Shown in pieces: positions 34,273-44,999 of a stretch of DNA of 64,000 nucleotides (position 1 is its first letter; every line of letters starts with the position of its first letter). The translations under genes and the position numbers were made by a program. This DNA is from Misgurnus anguillicaudatus. Its lineage: Eukaryota > Chordata > Actinopteri > Cypriniformes > Cobitidae. Under the pieces are notes generated by a model, which was not told the origin of the DNA, did not search any database, and saw only the letters and a list, made by a program, of their open reading frames with translations. The DNA is taken from assembly GCF_027580225.2 (NCBI RefSeq), contig NC_073342.2, forward strand, positions 14,087,501 to 14,151,500. Direction: 5' to 3'.

Positions 34273-35330
34273 ACCCTGTGCCACAAAACATAAGGGTAAT
34301 AAACGTGACCCTGTGCCACAAAAAATAAGGGTCATAAACGTCAAATTATGCATAATAAATATGTTTTCCATCCATGTATGGTTGTAAGGATAGGACAATA
34401 TTTGGCTACGATTAGGGATGCACCGATACTGGTATCGGGTATCGGCCTCGATAACACATTTTCTAAAGTACTCGTTAAAAGTCCCCCGATACCGGGGATC
34501 GATACCACGGTCTGAGAAATATCTATGTTTGAGCAGCGTGTAAGGGGTTAATGCCTCTTTTGTTGTCCAAAGAGGCAGAGTTTACAACAAACTGGAAAAC
34601 TAGTCCCTTGTTTTTTTTGTTAAATTATATGACTAAACCTGTAAATTTAAATCATTTTTTTTTTATTAAGTACTCGGTATCGGCAAGTACTGAAATGCAA
34701 GTACTCGTACTTGTACTCGTATTCCAAAAAAGTGGTATCGGTGCATCCCTAGCTACGATACAAATATTGGAAAATCTGGAATTTAAATATTAAGAAAATC
34801 GCTTTAAAGTTGACCAAATGAAAAATTAAAAAATAAAATATATTATTTTTTTATATATTTACAGTAGAAAATGTACAAAATATCTTTATGATTGTTACTT
34901 AATATCCTAATGAATCTTGGCATTAAAAATGAATAATTTTGACCTATGCAATGTATTTTTGGCTATTGCTACAAATATACCCGTGCTTTAATATAAATGG
35001 TTAAATGTACATAAGGGTCTTAAATGTCAAATTATGCATAATAAATATGTTTCCACCCATGTATGGTTGTAAGGATAGGACAATATTTGGCTACGATACA
35101 AATATGAGAAAATCTGGAATTATTAAGAAAAAAATCACCTTTAAAGTTGACCAAATAAAAAATTATATTTTTATATATTTACAGCCGAAAATGTACAAAA
35201 TATCTTTATGATTGTTACTTAATATCCTAATGAATCTTGACATTAAAAAAATAATAATTTTCACCTATGCAATGTATTTTTGGCTATTGCTACAAATATA
35301 CCCGTGCTTTAATAGAAATGGTTAAATGTA
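34273..35330. repeat. Tandem duplication of a GTGACCCTG-type repeat
   Basis: A 35-bp head (GTGACCCTGTGCCACAAAA...) is present twice in tandem at about 34273-34340. A longer unit then occurs twice: GTCAAATTATGCATAATAAA at about 34339 and 35025, GGATAGGACAATATTTGGCT at about 34388 and 35074, and ACAAATATACCCGTGCTTTA near 34971 and 35292. Excluding the hAT insertion at 34413-34751, the period is about 340 bp. The sequence resembles a common teleost repeat ending GTGACCCTG. Confidence 0.8.
34413..34751. mobile_element. hAT-like MITE with exact 8-bp target duplication
   Basis: The ends TAGGGATGCACCGATAC and GTATCGGTGCATCCCTA are perfect 17-bp inverted repeats, and GCTACGAT is duplicated at 34405-34412 and 34752-34759. 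Subterminal GGTATCGG motifs repeat on both sides. The other copy of the tandem repeat lacks it. Confidence 0.92.
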
Positions 35331-35338
35331 TCCTTTTT

Positions 35339-35423
35339 AAGTAAGGAATAATTGACGACGGGCCATTGAATTATTTGAAAAATAATGCACACCCGAATTA
35401 TTCAATTATTCCTTACTTAATGC
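35339..35423. repeat. Small palindromic element
   Basis: AAGTAAGGAATAATTGA and TCAATTATTCCTTACTT are perfect inverted repeats around a loop of about 50 bp holding a weaker pair (TTGAATTATT and AATAATGC). It is probably a tiny MITE; it could also form a hairpin transcript. Confidence 0.65.
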
Positions 35424-36423
35424 CCTAGGTAATCAATACGCCAAATTATACATCCACAAAAATGTGGACTACAAAAACATGCTTCATTTACATAATTGAA
35501 TTGGTTTGGTACAGAAAAAACACTGTAGTCAACCATTTTGATATGATTACCGGGCCCAGGGTGACATTTTCTGCTCTGATATTGAGATCCATCAGCAGAA
35601 TGGATTTCAACGTACTGTAGTAAAATGTGCAGCTGATACTGTAGTCCTACAATCATGTTGGTAGCCAAAAACAATAAAATCGCGCAAAACAACAGGCACA
35701 GAAAGAGTGCAACGTCTGCTGCAAAATTGGAACGTTTGTCACTCACAATTTCTGCATGCGGATTCTTCTTTGGCCCACTGATTTAGCATTACCAGGTCTT
35801 GTGGCTTAAACACAGGGCGATTACGATCTAAAATACAACTTTGAAAAGGTTTCTCCTCTTACATCATCTAGTAGACCTCTGAATCAGTCTAATTAGCAGC
35901 GATGTTGGCTTGGCCAGATTAAAGGTCAGGCAGTTCTGTGAAGCATGTCTCCTGCAGTCCCAGCCACGCAGGTGTGAGCAGGTGTCAGACGCAGTCAGGC
36001 AGAAATCTATCTGTCTGTTCGCGCTCCTTAAACCCAGGGGGGAAACGAGCAGCATCTGCTGAACAGGTTCATCTGTTGTAAAATTGGATGACTGCGTCTA
36101 CCAAGAGTCCATCTTGACTCAACAAGAGAAGAGAATGCTTTGTTTCAACTTGTTTCAAACTCATGATTAATTTCAGACTTGTTTTGTTCATTCTTTCAAT
36201 AGCCCAACAAACTATTTCGAGGAAGAAAGTAACAAGTGCATATCATTTAAGCAGTAAAATAAAATGCGGGTTTAGAATATAAAAGGATTACAGATATCCT
36301 ACAGCTGGGAAAACTCACAAGTGATGTTAATTTAGCCGTCTGAAAGTGGAATCCGGGGAGGTATCGAGCTTTCTTCCACTTTTACTTTTGTATTGATCTG
36401 CTGCGCTGCATTTTTGAATAATC
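35424..36423. other. Low-repeat stretch, no gene seen
   Basis: A 109-codon minus-strand frame (35417-35746) has a hydrophobic stretch but no recognisable family, and no splice context supports it. Confidence 0.35.
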
Positions 36424-36802
36424 CTCAGCGTTTTTTGGTGAGGTTCTCCCAAAGTCCCCGACAATCTGTTTCAGCTACGCCTCGCATCCTCCGCAAGTCC
36501 TACAGGACCGCCGGCTGACTTCCTCAGCTCAGCAAGACCGAAACAGTTTCTTGCTGGTAAATTTATGTAGTCTTTGTTTTCGTTGTCATGTCGTCGTGTT
36601 TCGTCTCTCCTGTGATGCGGATGTGCGTTTGCAGGAAAAGGAGGCTGGAGGACCCCTGGCTCCTGAAGGATTTCTGGTGAGGTTTACTTTCTTATTACTG
36701 TCAATAGCAATTACAAGTCGCAGCATCAAAGACATGGGAAAGTTGCCATTAAAGGAAAACTCCACTTTTTTGGAAAATATGCTCATTTTCCAGCTCCCCT
36801 AG
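36424..36802 (+). other. Open frame with a possible small intron, unrecognised
   Basis: One forward frame is free of stops from just after TAA at about 36421 to TAG at about 36800. It holds CTG|GTAAAT at 36556/36557 and TTTGCAG ending at 36634, which would delimit a 78-bp intron, and then a 42-bp segment ending TTTCTG|GTGAGG at 36676/36677. Removing the intron keeps the frame. The last 18 codons run into the repeat at 36749, and there is no good start codon. I do not recognise the peptide; chance is the most likely explanation. Confidence 0.15.
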
Positions 36803-37190
36803 AGCTAAACATTTGATTTTTACCGTTTTGGAATTCATTCAGCTGATCTCCGGGTCTGGCGCTACCACTTTTAGCATAGCTTAGCATAATCCATTGAATC
36901 TGATTAGACCATTAGCATTGCGCTAAAAAATAACCAAAGAGTTTCGATATTTTTCCTATTTAAAACTTGATTCTTCTGTAGTTACATCGTGTACTATGAC
37001 CGACAGAAAATTAAAAGTTGCAATTTTCTAGGCAAATTTGGCTAGGAACTATACCCTCATTCTGGCGTAATATTCAAGGATATTACGCAGTGCCCAAAAA
37101 TAGTCCCCTAGAAAGTTACTAAGGGGACTATTTTTGGCTGCTGCGTAATATCATTGCGGCTCCTTGCAGTGCTAATGGTCTAAACAGATT
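36749..37190. mobile_element. Foldback TTAA element, truncated and deleted
   Basis: The left arm closely follows 1711-2384 (CATTTTCCAGCTCCCCTAGA, TTTCGATATTTTTCCTATTT, GTAATATTCAAGGATATTAC) and includes the paired AATAGTCCCCT / AGGGGACTATT loop. The right arm has lost more than 100 bp and stops after CTAATGGTCTAAACAGATTC, where unrelated sequence begins. Confidence 0.75.
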
Positions 37191-37275
37191 CAATACAGCA
37201 CTTATAACATGGTTATGTATATTATATTGCATTTCTGTCAAAGATCCTTCTAAAAATCCCATATTGCACCTTTAA
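37191..37275. mobile_element. Right end of a GGTGCAG-family TTAA MITE
   Basis: ATTATATTGCATTTCTGTCA and ATATTGCACCTTTAA match the last part of 5714-6097 in its relatives. It is joined directly to the broken arm of the preceding foldback element, so the pair is a recombinant or deletion junction. Confidence 0.75.
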
Positions 37276-40200
37276 TTTGTATCTTTCGATATACTTGAAA
37301 ATTGTCAATGAACAGTTTTGTACATGCATAAACAGCATCACAAGTGTGAATTAAAACTTTAGGCCAATATAGTTCTTATTTTCAGTGATCAATCCGACTG
37401 GATAATCACCACTGAAGTATAATTGTAAAAAATGTACGATATTGGCTGACATACGTATATTGACACAGTAAGATCTGTTGGATTCATGTTTCACCCGTTC
37501 AGTGTTTTTTACTCTAAATGCAAAGTTCAGCAATCTATCCATCAGCATAGCCTTAATGTTCAGGGTTTTTTTGTCACAACTTTCTGCATTAATAATACAC
37601 CCACCCACACCCCAATGACAGAAACGTTTAAAATGGTAATTCGTAAACGATTGTCCCAGAAGCCGCCTAATTTTGGTGACTGACACTTCACAAAATGTGT
37701 TTAAAATTTGTTTTTCTTTTCTCCCCAAAGTTTTAACGTTCAACCAGCTGAATGCACATCATTTGCTAGCTTCCACATTACAAATTAAGCTGCTTAGTTC
37801 CACATTAACGAAAGCGCAGCAGCCGCATTGAAATCAATGGATTATTTTCAGAAGTAAGTTTAAAATGTATCCTTTCTCCTATTGTTCAACAACTAACTGC
37901 ACTGTGTCCTCTTCGAGCAGGTTATGAATATACTATTGTGATCCTGAGATCACAATGATCGAGACATCACAATACAGTAGATATTTTGTGTCAAGACATT
38001 TGGGATGAAAAGTCCCTGCTGGGACATTTAACTTGAAGCATCAAAGTCGCCAACGCTTCTCAATATGACATTTACTGGAAGAGTCATGAATTTCTAGCTT
38101 TGTTATTTTAAGCCTGACTTCACAAAAATGCCCTTCAATAGATTTTGTCAATCCCCGATCTTATTTTCTAAAAATATTTCTACCAAAACGAAACTTACAG
38201 GTATGTCATTGTTTAGCAATCCTATTGTCATTCCAAACTTGAACCAAATTCTTTTTAAGGACTTTGCGTCACTGCGCTGCCACGTTTCCAATGCGTCCAG
38301 GTACTGCGCATGCGCAGAGTCCCTCCCCCAGAGGATGTCATTCTTTAATGGTTGACGATGGCTCTTTTTACTTTAAGGGGGACTTGAGTGGCCTGCCATT
38401 TTTGCCAAAAAGTCAACAGGTGTTCAAGGTGTTTGTTTGTTTTTTTATTTCTTTTACATGTTCTAAATGTATATGCATTGTCTATTCTTGGACTATGGTT
38501 AGACGTTTATTTGATTTTCACTGACAGACCAAATTTTGCCTTGTTTTAGCCATGCTAAATCTACAGTCGATTAGTAAAGATAGTAAAGATTAGTAAAGCC
38601 TGTTTGAACGTTTGCTTAGTAAGATTCGGTACGTATGAGAACCAGAGCATGAGCAGACGTCAGTGTTCACTCGCCCCGCTGACCACCGCCCTCTCTGGGC
38701 TACATCTCTGACAGGGATTCCCTGGCTCTGATGTTGGCCCTGTCTGTGTTTGATGGTCAAAAATGAGATCAAATCAGCAGTATTTGGTGTCATGATCAAA
38801 CTATTACTTGTTACTATTACTATAAACTATTACTATTGATTTCTTATTCATATTAAGTGTCTTTTGTGTTGTTATTGTTTTGGCGCGAGGTAACAGTTAA
38901 TAAAACTACATAATGTTACTATTGCTTTCCCATTTATTCTTAACGCGATACGAGCACTCGATTATTATTGGACTTTGTTCTTGTCAGTACTAAAACTGTT
39001 TTTTATAAGTGTCAGAGAGATGTTTTTGCATGCTGCTTATAAATATATCTGTGGCGATATCTCATAACATGTTTTAATAGTCACGTCACGATAAATGATC
39101 AATGTCCACATTTAAAAGCTGCTGTGCTTACCTGCAGGACCTCCATTCACTAGGTGGCGGAATGATACGAAAGGTGAATCGGTTACTGTGCCGTTATCAG
39201 TAGAATATCGCATAGCTCTTAGCCAATCAGAATCAAGAACCAGAAAGAACTGTTGTATAATATTAAATATCTTTGATGGTACGCTGTTGTTTTTTGTAAT
39301 GGGACACAAAAAAGAATCACCTGCTTCTGTACAAGACAAATCTTTTGAAATTTTATTACATTACATTATATATGGTTTGTTTTGTGTGAAGAAAAGATGT
39401 AAATCCAAATGATGCTATTATTTGCTGATAACTTCTGAACCATGCAAATCGATTGAGTCTACTAAGTTCAACTTGATTCGAATTTGAGTCTTTTCAATAA
39501 AATGGTTTGGCGTTTATATTTTATTAATGTGCCTTTTTATCTACTGTATTGTTTTAACATTTCTGTCCTTTGGCTCATAGGAACCTTGAGAGCCATGGAG
39601 CGGGAACTTGTGCGTCTGGTCATGATGAGGTCATGATTGAAGCATGAATAAACCCATCCCATACCGATTATGACCAACTTAATAACCTCCGTCGTATGAG
39701 TTAGCACTGTGAAACCGATGAACTATGTCCAATCATTCACATGATTAGACTACGGAGACTTCGGTGGCCCAATAAAAACAGTTGGTGCCGAATTTCAGTA
39801 TTCATATAAGGCCAGGACAGATGGCTTAAAATCTCAAAGCCCCCACAGTTCATTACTTTAGAGGTCTCCTGTTTCCAAACATGTTTGTTCAACACGCAGA
39901 CAATAAACAACAGTCAGTGTGAGATTTCCACCATCGTGTTTGCCCTTTAAAGCAAACTGTGGTGTACAGATCCTGGCAGGTGCCCAATTCGTGTGGATTG
40001 TGATACCGTAGTGGTTTTTAATGGGGAGTACCTGCTTAACAGAAGGACTCTAATGAGTGTTTGAGATTTTACGTTGTAATTGTACACTTAAGGGAATACG
40101 GGGATGGATGCGCGGAGTGCCCTCCGGAAGGTTAGAAGGAACGGGTCGCGGCGTAAAAGACAAAACACTACAACAATAATTCATTATGCTAACAGCTGGA

Positions 40201-40669
40201 TTAGCATAAACACAGTATAGATAAATCCAATTACCCCCATGATGCTTACCGAGTTACAGATTTATGTAGTTTGGTGTGCACATTTTCTGCCTCACTGCTG
40301 CCGGTCACAGTTATTTATTGCCATTTGCTTCGCAAGCGACGGAATAAGCTTTCCAGCCGATCATGAAATGATGTCCTAATATTTCAGGAAAAACACCAAA
40401 AAATCAGTTCGCAAGACTCTAAGCGCTGGGGTGCTTTAAATTTTTACGTTGAGTGATTGTTATTTGTTTCTATTGATTTTGTGTTTCATCTTTTTCTTCC
40501 CTTGATTGTGTGTCATTGTTTATAGTTCTTACAGTAATTGCATGCTGTTCTTCTCCTTGTTTGTCAGTATTAATGATCAAGCAGAATTCTGCAAAGTTTA
40601 ACGTTCACAGAGCGATTTTCTTATTGTTTTAATGGTTAATGACGTATTTGAAATAAACGATTTACCCAT
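37276..40669. other. Low-repeat stretch, no gene seen
   Basis: About 3.4 kb with few recognisable elements. CTGCGCATGCGCAG at about 38304-38317 is a perfect palindrome of the NRF-1 site type. A block GACAGACCAAATTTTGCC near 38524 recurs near 44172. The frame at 37351-37743 (130 codons, minus) has no recognised domain. The part at 39880-40340 is unique-looking. No exons are called. Confidence 0.35.
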
Positions 40670-41302
40670 AATTTCAAATTCTGACATCATTTCCTCACCC
40701 CTATGTTATTTCGAATCAATTTGCTGTTATTTCTCAAATCAGATGAGGCGCCTGTGATGTGGGTTTGAGATTGTGAAATATGATATACGAGATATGAAAG
40801 CTGTTGGAATTACTGTCGTATTTGATTTGAGAGTGAATAATATATCAGAATATAATGTGGTCTGGCCTCAACATACTTAAAGCACATATTCCTTTTCGTG
40901 TCCAGCATGCTGTGTGACGATTTTACGATTTTTATTTAAGTGACTGAATAATGACATAATTGCCGTTTTGTGGGTGAACTGTTCCTTTAAATAGCCTATT
41001 GATTAAACTATCCATATTTTCATGTAATACAGTTACAATGGCAGGAGCTGTGCAATTCCACAGTAATTCTGGCTGCCGTAACCCTTGACTTCCATAAACA
41101 AATATTATTGAAGTAATGATGGTAAGCATTGACGGTATCCATTGAATTCCGCCTTATTTGTTTTTCTTACCATGGAAGTCAATGGTTACAATCAGCTGTG
41201 TGCTTACCATTATTTATCAAAATATCAGAAAAACTAAATTCATACAAATTTAGAACAACATGATAATGAGAATTTTTTATTTTTGGGTGAACTATCCCTT
41301 TT
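40670..41302. mobile_element. Two GTTCACCC-type TTAA repeat copies
   Basis: The first has CATCATTTCCTCACCCCTAT and ends GGGTGAACTGTTCCTTTAA near 40992. The second follows, with CATGGAAGTCAATGGTTAC and ends TTGGGTGAACTATCCC just before the TTAA at 41303. Both are characteristic of an abundant cyprinid repeat; their left ends are eroded. Confidence 0.65.
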
Positions 41303-42208
41303 TTAAAGGATTAGTCCATTTTCTTAAAAAAAAAAAATCTAGAAAATTTAATCACCACCATGTCATCCAAAATGTTGATGTCTCTCTTTGTTCAGTCAAG
41401 AACAAACCACGTTTCCTGAGGAAAACATTCCCGGATCCCTCTCATTTTAATGGACTTTAATGGACCCCAACACTAAACAGCTTCAATGCAGTTCAAAATT
41501 GCAGTTTCAAAGGACACTAAACAATCTCAAACGAGGCATAGGAGTCTTATCTAGAGAAACGATTGTCATTTTTGGCAAGAAAAATATGCACTTTTAAACT
41601 ATAACTTCTCTTCTTCCTTGGGCTGTGTGACGAGCCAGCGCAACCTCACGTAATTGATTAATGACGTCAAAAGATCACGTGTTACATATATGAAACGCAC
41701 ATTTGTGGACAATTTTAAACAATAAACTGACACAAAGACATTAATTAGTATCATTCCACATACAACAACGTCGGAACGGTCCTCTTTCTCCACACTTGTA
41801 AACACTGGGGCGTAGTTTCGCATACGTCCTCCGTGACCTCTTGACGTGATGACGTATTACGTGAGGTCGCACTTGCGTGTCCCAGGAGCGGAGGAAGACA
41901 TTAAGTTGTGGTTTAAAAGTACATTTTTTTTATTTTTCTTGACAAAAATGACAATCGTTTCGCTAGATAAGACCCTTATGCCTCGTTTGAGATCATTTAG
42001 AGTCCTTTTAAACTGCAATTTTAAGGTGCATTAAAACTGTTAAGTGTTGAGGTCCATTAAAGTCCATTAAAATGAGAAAAATCCTGAAATGTTTTCCTCA
42101 AAAAACATAATTTCTTCTCGACAGAACAAAGAAAGACATCAACATTTTGGATGACGTGGTGAGTAAATTATCTAGATTTTTTTTTAAGAAAATGGACTAA
42201 TCCTTTAA
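41303..42208. mobile_element. Complete foldback TTAA element, arms of about 300 bp
   Basis: TTAAAGGATTAGTCCATTTT at the left is the exact complement of AAAATGGACTAATCCTTTAA at the right. Paired blocks continue inward: CATCCAAAATGTTGATGTCT / GACATCAACATTTTGGATGA, and GAAACGATTGTCATTTTTGG / AAAATGACAATCGTTTCG. A central region of about 300 bp contains ACGTCA/TGACGT motifs. It has no transposase. Confidence 0.88.
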
Positions 42209-42559
42209 GATGTCAAATAAATCTTTGATGTCCCCCGACTATTTATGTGAAGTTTTAGCTCAAAATACTAAACAGATAATTTATTATAGCATGTTAAAAT
42301 TACCACTTTGTAGGTGTGAGCAAAAATTTGCTGTTTTGGGTGTTTCCTTTAAATGCAAATGAGTTGATCTCTGCACTAAATGGCTGTGGTTGGATAGTGC
42401 AGATTAAGGGTATTATCCCCTTTTGACATCACAAGGGGAACCAGATTTCAATGACCTATTTTTTCACATATTGTAGAGATCAAAACTAAGTTACTGGGTT
42501 GTTGATTTATAGGACCTAAATATGGAAAAAGTGAGATTTTCATTATATGTTCCCTTTAA
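42205..42559. mobile_element. TTAA element of the 58462 family, opposite orientation
   Basis: It runs from TTAAGATGTCAAATAAATC to TATGTTCCCTTTAA. The internal blocks GTGAAGTTTTAGCTCAAAAT, GCAAATGAGTTGATCTCTGC and GGTTGGATAGTGCAGATTAA are complements of blocks at 58462-58969. It shares the TTAA at 42205-42208 with the foldback element. Confidence 0.75.
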
Positions 42560-42744
42560 ACTATGTACATTTTGCCAAAAGTGAAGAGTTGAATCAACTT
42601 AAAAAAATTCTTCAATTGGTAACACTTACAAGTTTCACAAAGTTCTTTCAACTTAAATTTTTCACCTGAAGTGAAACTAGAGTACCAATTGAAATAATTT
42701 TCTTAATTGATCCAACTTTTAAATATTTACTTTGTAGAATAAAC
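42560..42744. repeat. Degenerate CAACTT-type repeat
   Basis: AAGAGTTGAATCAACTTAAA and TTCTTTCAACTTAAATTTTT resemble the interior of the MITE at 24038-24307, without its termini. Confidence 0.45.
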
Positions 42745-42816
42745 GTGTTCCTGTAGCTTATTTGGGACAGCATTGTGTTAGCAACGCAAAAGTCAGGGGT
42801 TCGATCTACACACATA

Positions 42817-43132
42817 CACTGTAAAAATGTCAAATCAACATTTCTTTTTTGTTACTTTAAAGGCAGAGTGCATGATCTCTGAAAGCCAATTTTGACATTT
42901 GAAATCACACCCCAATAGAATCTGGACCTTCTTTTGATAGACCCCCACACACATACACAACCCAGGCAATGATGTTGTTTAATAAACACGCCCCTTACTG
43001 CTGATTGGCTACAAAGGGGGTTTTGGTAATCGGCCCAACTCCCTTTTCCAAAGCGTTTTTCAAAAATCGTACGTTGAATTGACTTGCGAAACGAAGTGGT
43101 TTTAACTTAATTCTGCATATGTTTTACAAGTG
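42817..43132. mobile_element. CACTGTAAAAA MITE inside the SINE
   Basis: CACTGTAAAAATGT at the left and ATGTTTTACAAGTG at the right are imperfect inverted ends. Most of the interior is a further TTAA-type repeat. Confidence 0.6.
42857..43110. mobile_element. TTAA-type repeat nested in the MITE
   Basis: It begins TTAAAGGCAGAGTGCATGAT and has CCCCAATAGAATCTGGACC, GATAGACCCCCACACACATA and CCTTACTGCTGATTGGCTAC, blocks of a teleost repeat that I recall. The right boundary is less certain; TTAA occurs at 43107-43110. Confidence 0.55.
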
Positions 43133-43195
43133 AATAAATTGAATGCACTGCAAGTTGCTTTGGGTAAAAGCATCCGGCAAATGCGCAAATATAAA

Positions 43196-44004
43196 TGTTG
43201 CTTTGTAAGTTGTTGAAAATCCACTGGGTTATTATAGTTAAAGATGATGATGGCCTATTAATTTTCCACTGGATACATAAATATCAATTCGATGTGTTTA
43301 CCTCCTAAATCAGCACTCAGACTGGTCGTCATAAAAATAATACAATAAAATTTGCAAGGTCACAACAGAAGCATTCCCGGGCGTTCTTGTAATCAAGGTT
43401 AACGCTGCGGATCTTGCCAGATTCCTGTGATGAAATGACACATCACAGACTCCCAGCTAAAAATGCATGTGATTGTAATAGCCACATCCCACGATTCCTA
43501 GCGAACCAGCATGGCGAAAAGACCCAAGGTGCTGTTTCTTCCTCTGTCTCGGCTATTAAGGGGGCATGGGGGGGCAAAAGCTGATCTGAGTACAGTGAGT
43601 CAAGAGGAGACCTGTGGATCACATGGTTTCGCTTGATATCCCACGAAAGCCCGAGGACAGTGTCAGAGAATAATTCCAACCTCCCGGGAGGGAGCGGACT
43701 CACCACTGTGTCCCGCTGTCCTCTCAGACAATAGGAAGGGTAATGGCTTCCCTAAGGCCTTTCCTATTCAGTCTGATTAAACCACCTGCATCATAGGAGC
43801 CAGCCACTACAACAATTAGCTCCATTTATCAACCTCACAGCCTTGAGAGAGGGACGGATGGAGAGAAAGAGGGAGGGAGACGGTATAGAGTCTGATATGA
43901 AGAAAATGAAGAAAGAGAAACCCAGCAAACAATAGCCACCATTTCAGTGTCTAGGTTAAAGACTCGATATAGTCCAACTAGATGTGACCTTGATTTTGGT
44001 TACA
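43196..44004. other. Low-repeat stretch, no gene seen
   Basis: The compact sequence at 43370-43800 includes GTAATCAAGGTTAACG, AAAAATGCATGTGATTGTAA and ACAACAATTAGCTCC. Frames are short. It could be regulatory; nothing directly shows this. Confidence 0.35.
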
Positions 44005-44236
44005 TGTCGTTTTTGCCAAAAAAACAAAAACAAAAAAAAACATGCGAGATGTGTGATATTCCATCATGTAAGCAAGGTCAACAGTGATTACAAGGCGTTT
44101 GGTTTCATTTATATGATTTCTATTTCATTAATTGTTAGTTAGATCAAATGTGCATTAAATTTTCACTCACAGACCAAATTTGGCCTTGTTTTAGCCTAGA
44201 TGTCTAGGCTGTTTTTGGACGGATATAAGAAGTCCT
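44005..44236 (+). repeat. Unnamed interspersed repeat, copy B
   Basis: It matches the complement of 13895-14045 through ACATGTCGTTTTTGCC, ATGTAAGCAAGGTCAACAG, GTGATTACAAGGCGTTTGG and a TTTCATTAATT tail. A CACAGACCAAATTTGGCC block follows at about 44169 and also occurs near 38522. An A-rich insertion lies at 44019-44040. Confidence 0.6.
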
Positions 44237-44999
44237 TTAAAGGAAAACAGCGCCATTTTTTAATATTTTACTGTGTTCTTACCTTAACTTAGACGAATTA
44301 ATACATACGTATCTTTTTTCAATGCGTGCAGTTCATCTTTGTACAGCACGTTGTGAATGTGTTAGCATTTAGCCTAGACCCATTCATTCCTTAGGATCCA
44401 AACAGGGATGAATTTAGAAGCCACCAAACACTTCAACCAGAAAGACTCAAAGATAGGTTAAGAATTGATATGAGTTTATTTAACAGTAGTTAGCAACCAA
44501 CGCTGGAATGTAACACAGTATAGTTCTTTGGCGTAGGCCCCGACCATAGTTCAAATCCGGGGGTCACGGATTCTTGCGGTTCCTGTCTGAAGATGAAGAC
44601 AGGCCAGAATCTAATCCCCCTCGAGTATGGATGGAACGGACCTGGTGATGGTGGTAGGGAGGGTGGGTTGTAAATGCTGGCATCAGTATCTGCAAACGCA
44701 AAGACAGGTGAGTACGAGGCTTATATACTCTCAGTATCAGGGGTGATTGATTGCGCCTTGTGAAATGAATGACGCAATATTCAAGTTCCCTGGTAGAACT
44801 TACGCTACGCTAAGCTAACATTTCCATGTTTTTCCTATTCAAAGACTCTTACATGAATGGGGCTAGGCTAAATGCTAACACATTCACAAAGCGCTGTACA
44901 AAGATTAAGTGTATGCATTGAAAAAAGAAACGTATAAATTATTCTAGGTTGAGGTAAGAACATAGTAAAATATTGAAAAACGGTGGTGTTTTCCTTTAA
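44237..44999. mobile_element. TTAA foldback element, split by an LTR-like insertion
   Basis: TTAAAGGAAAACAGCGCCAT is mirrored by GGTGGTGTTTTCCTTTAA. Inward, TTTACTGTGTTCTTACCT pairs with GGTAAGAACATAGTAAAA, and GTGAATGTGTTAGCATTTAG with CTAAATGCTAACACATTCAC. The insertion at 44435-44819 separates the ACCAAACACTTC and TTTCCATGTTTTTCC blocks that I recall as contiguous. Confidence 0.75.
44435..44819 (-). mobile_element. Probable solo LTR or short retroelement
   Basis: On the minus strand a promoter-like GAGTATATAAGCC is followed about 240 bp later by AATAAA (in GTTAAATAAACTC), the spacing expected for an LTR. The minus-strand start is near TGTTAGCTTAGCG. Clear TG...CA ends were not resolved; flanks ACTTC and ATTTC could be an aged 5-bp duplication. 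No coding sequence is present. Confidence 0.45.

Larger units (their letters stand above)
42745..43195 (+). mobile_element. tRNA-derived SINE split by nested MITEs
   Basis: The head GTGTTCCTGTAGCTTATTTG and B-box GGGGTTCGATC lead to ACACACATA at 42816. The tail resumes after 43132 with AATTGAATGCACTGCAAGTT and GCTTTGGGTAAAAGCATC. The insertion falls where intact copies have only about 25 bp. Confidence 0.8.
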
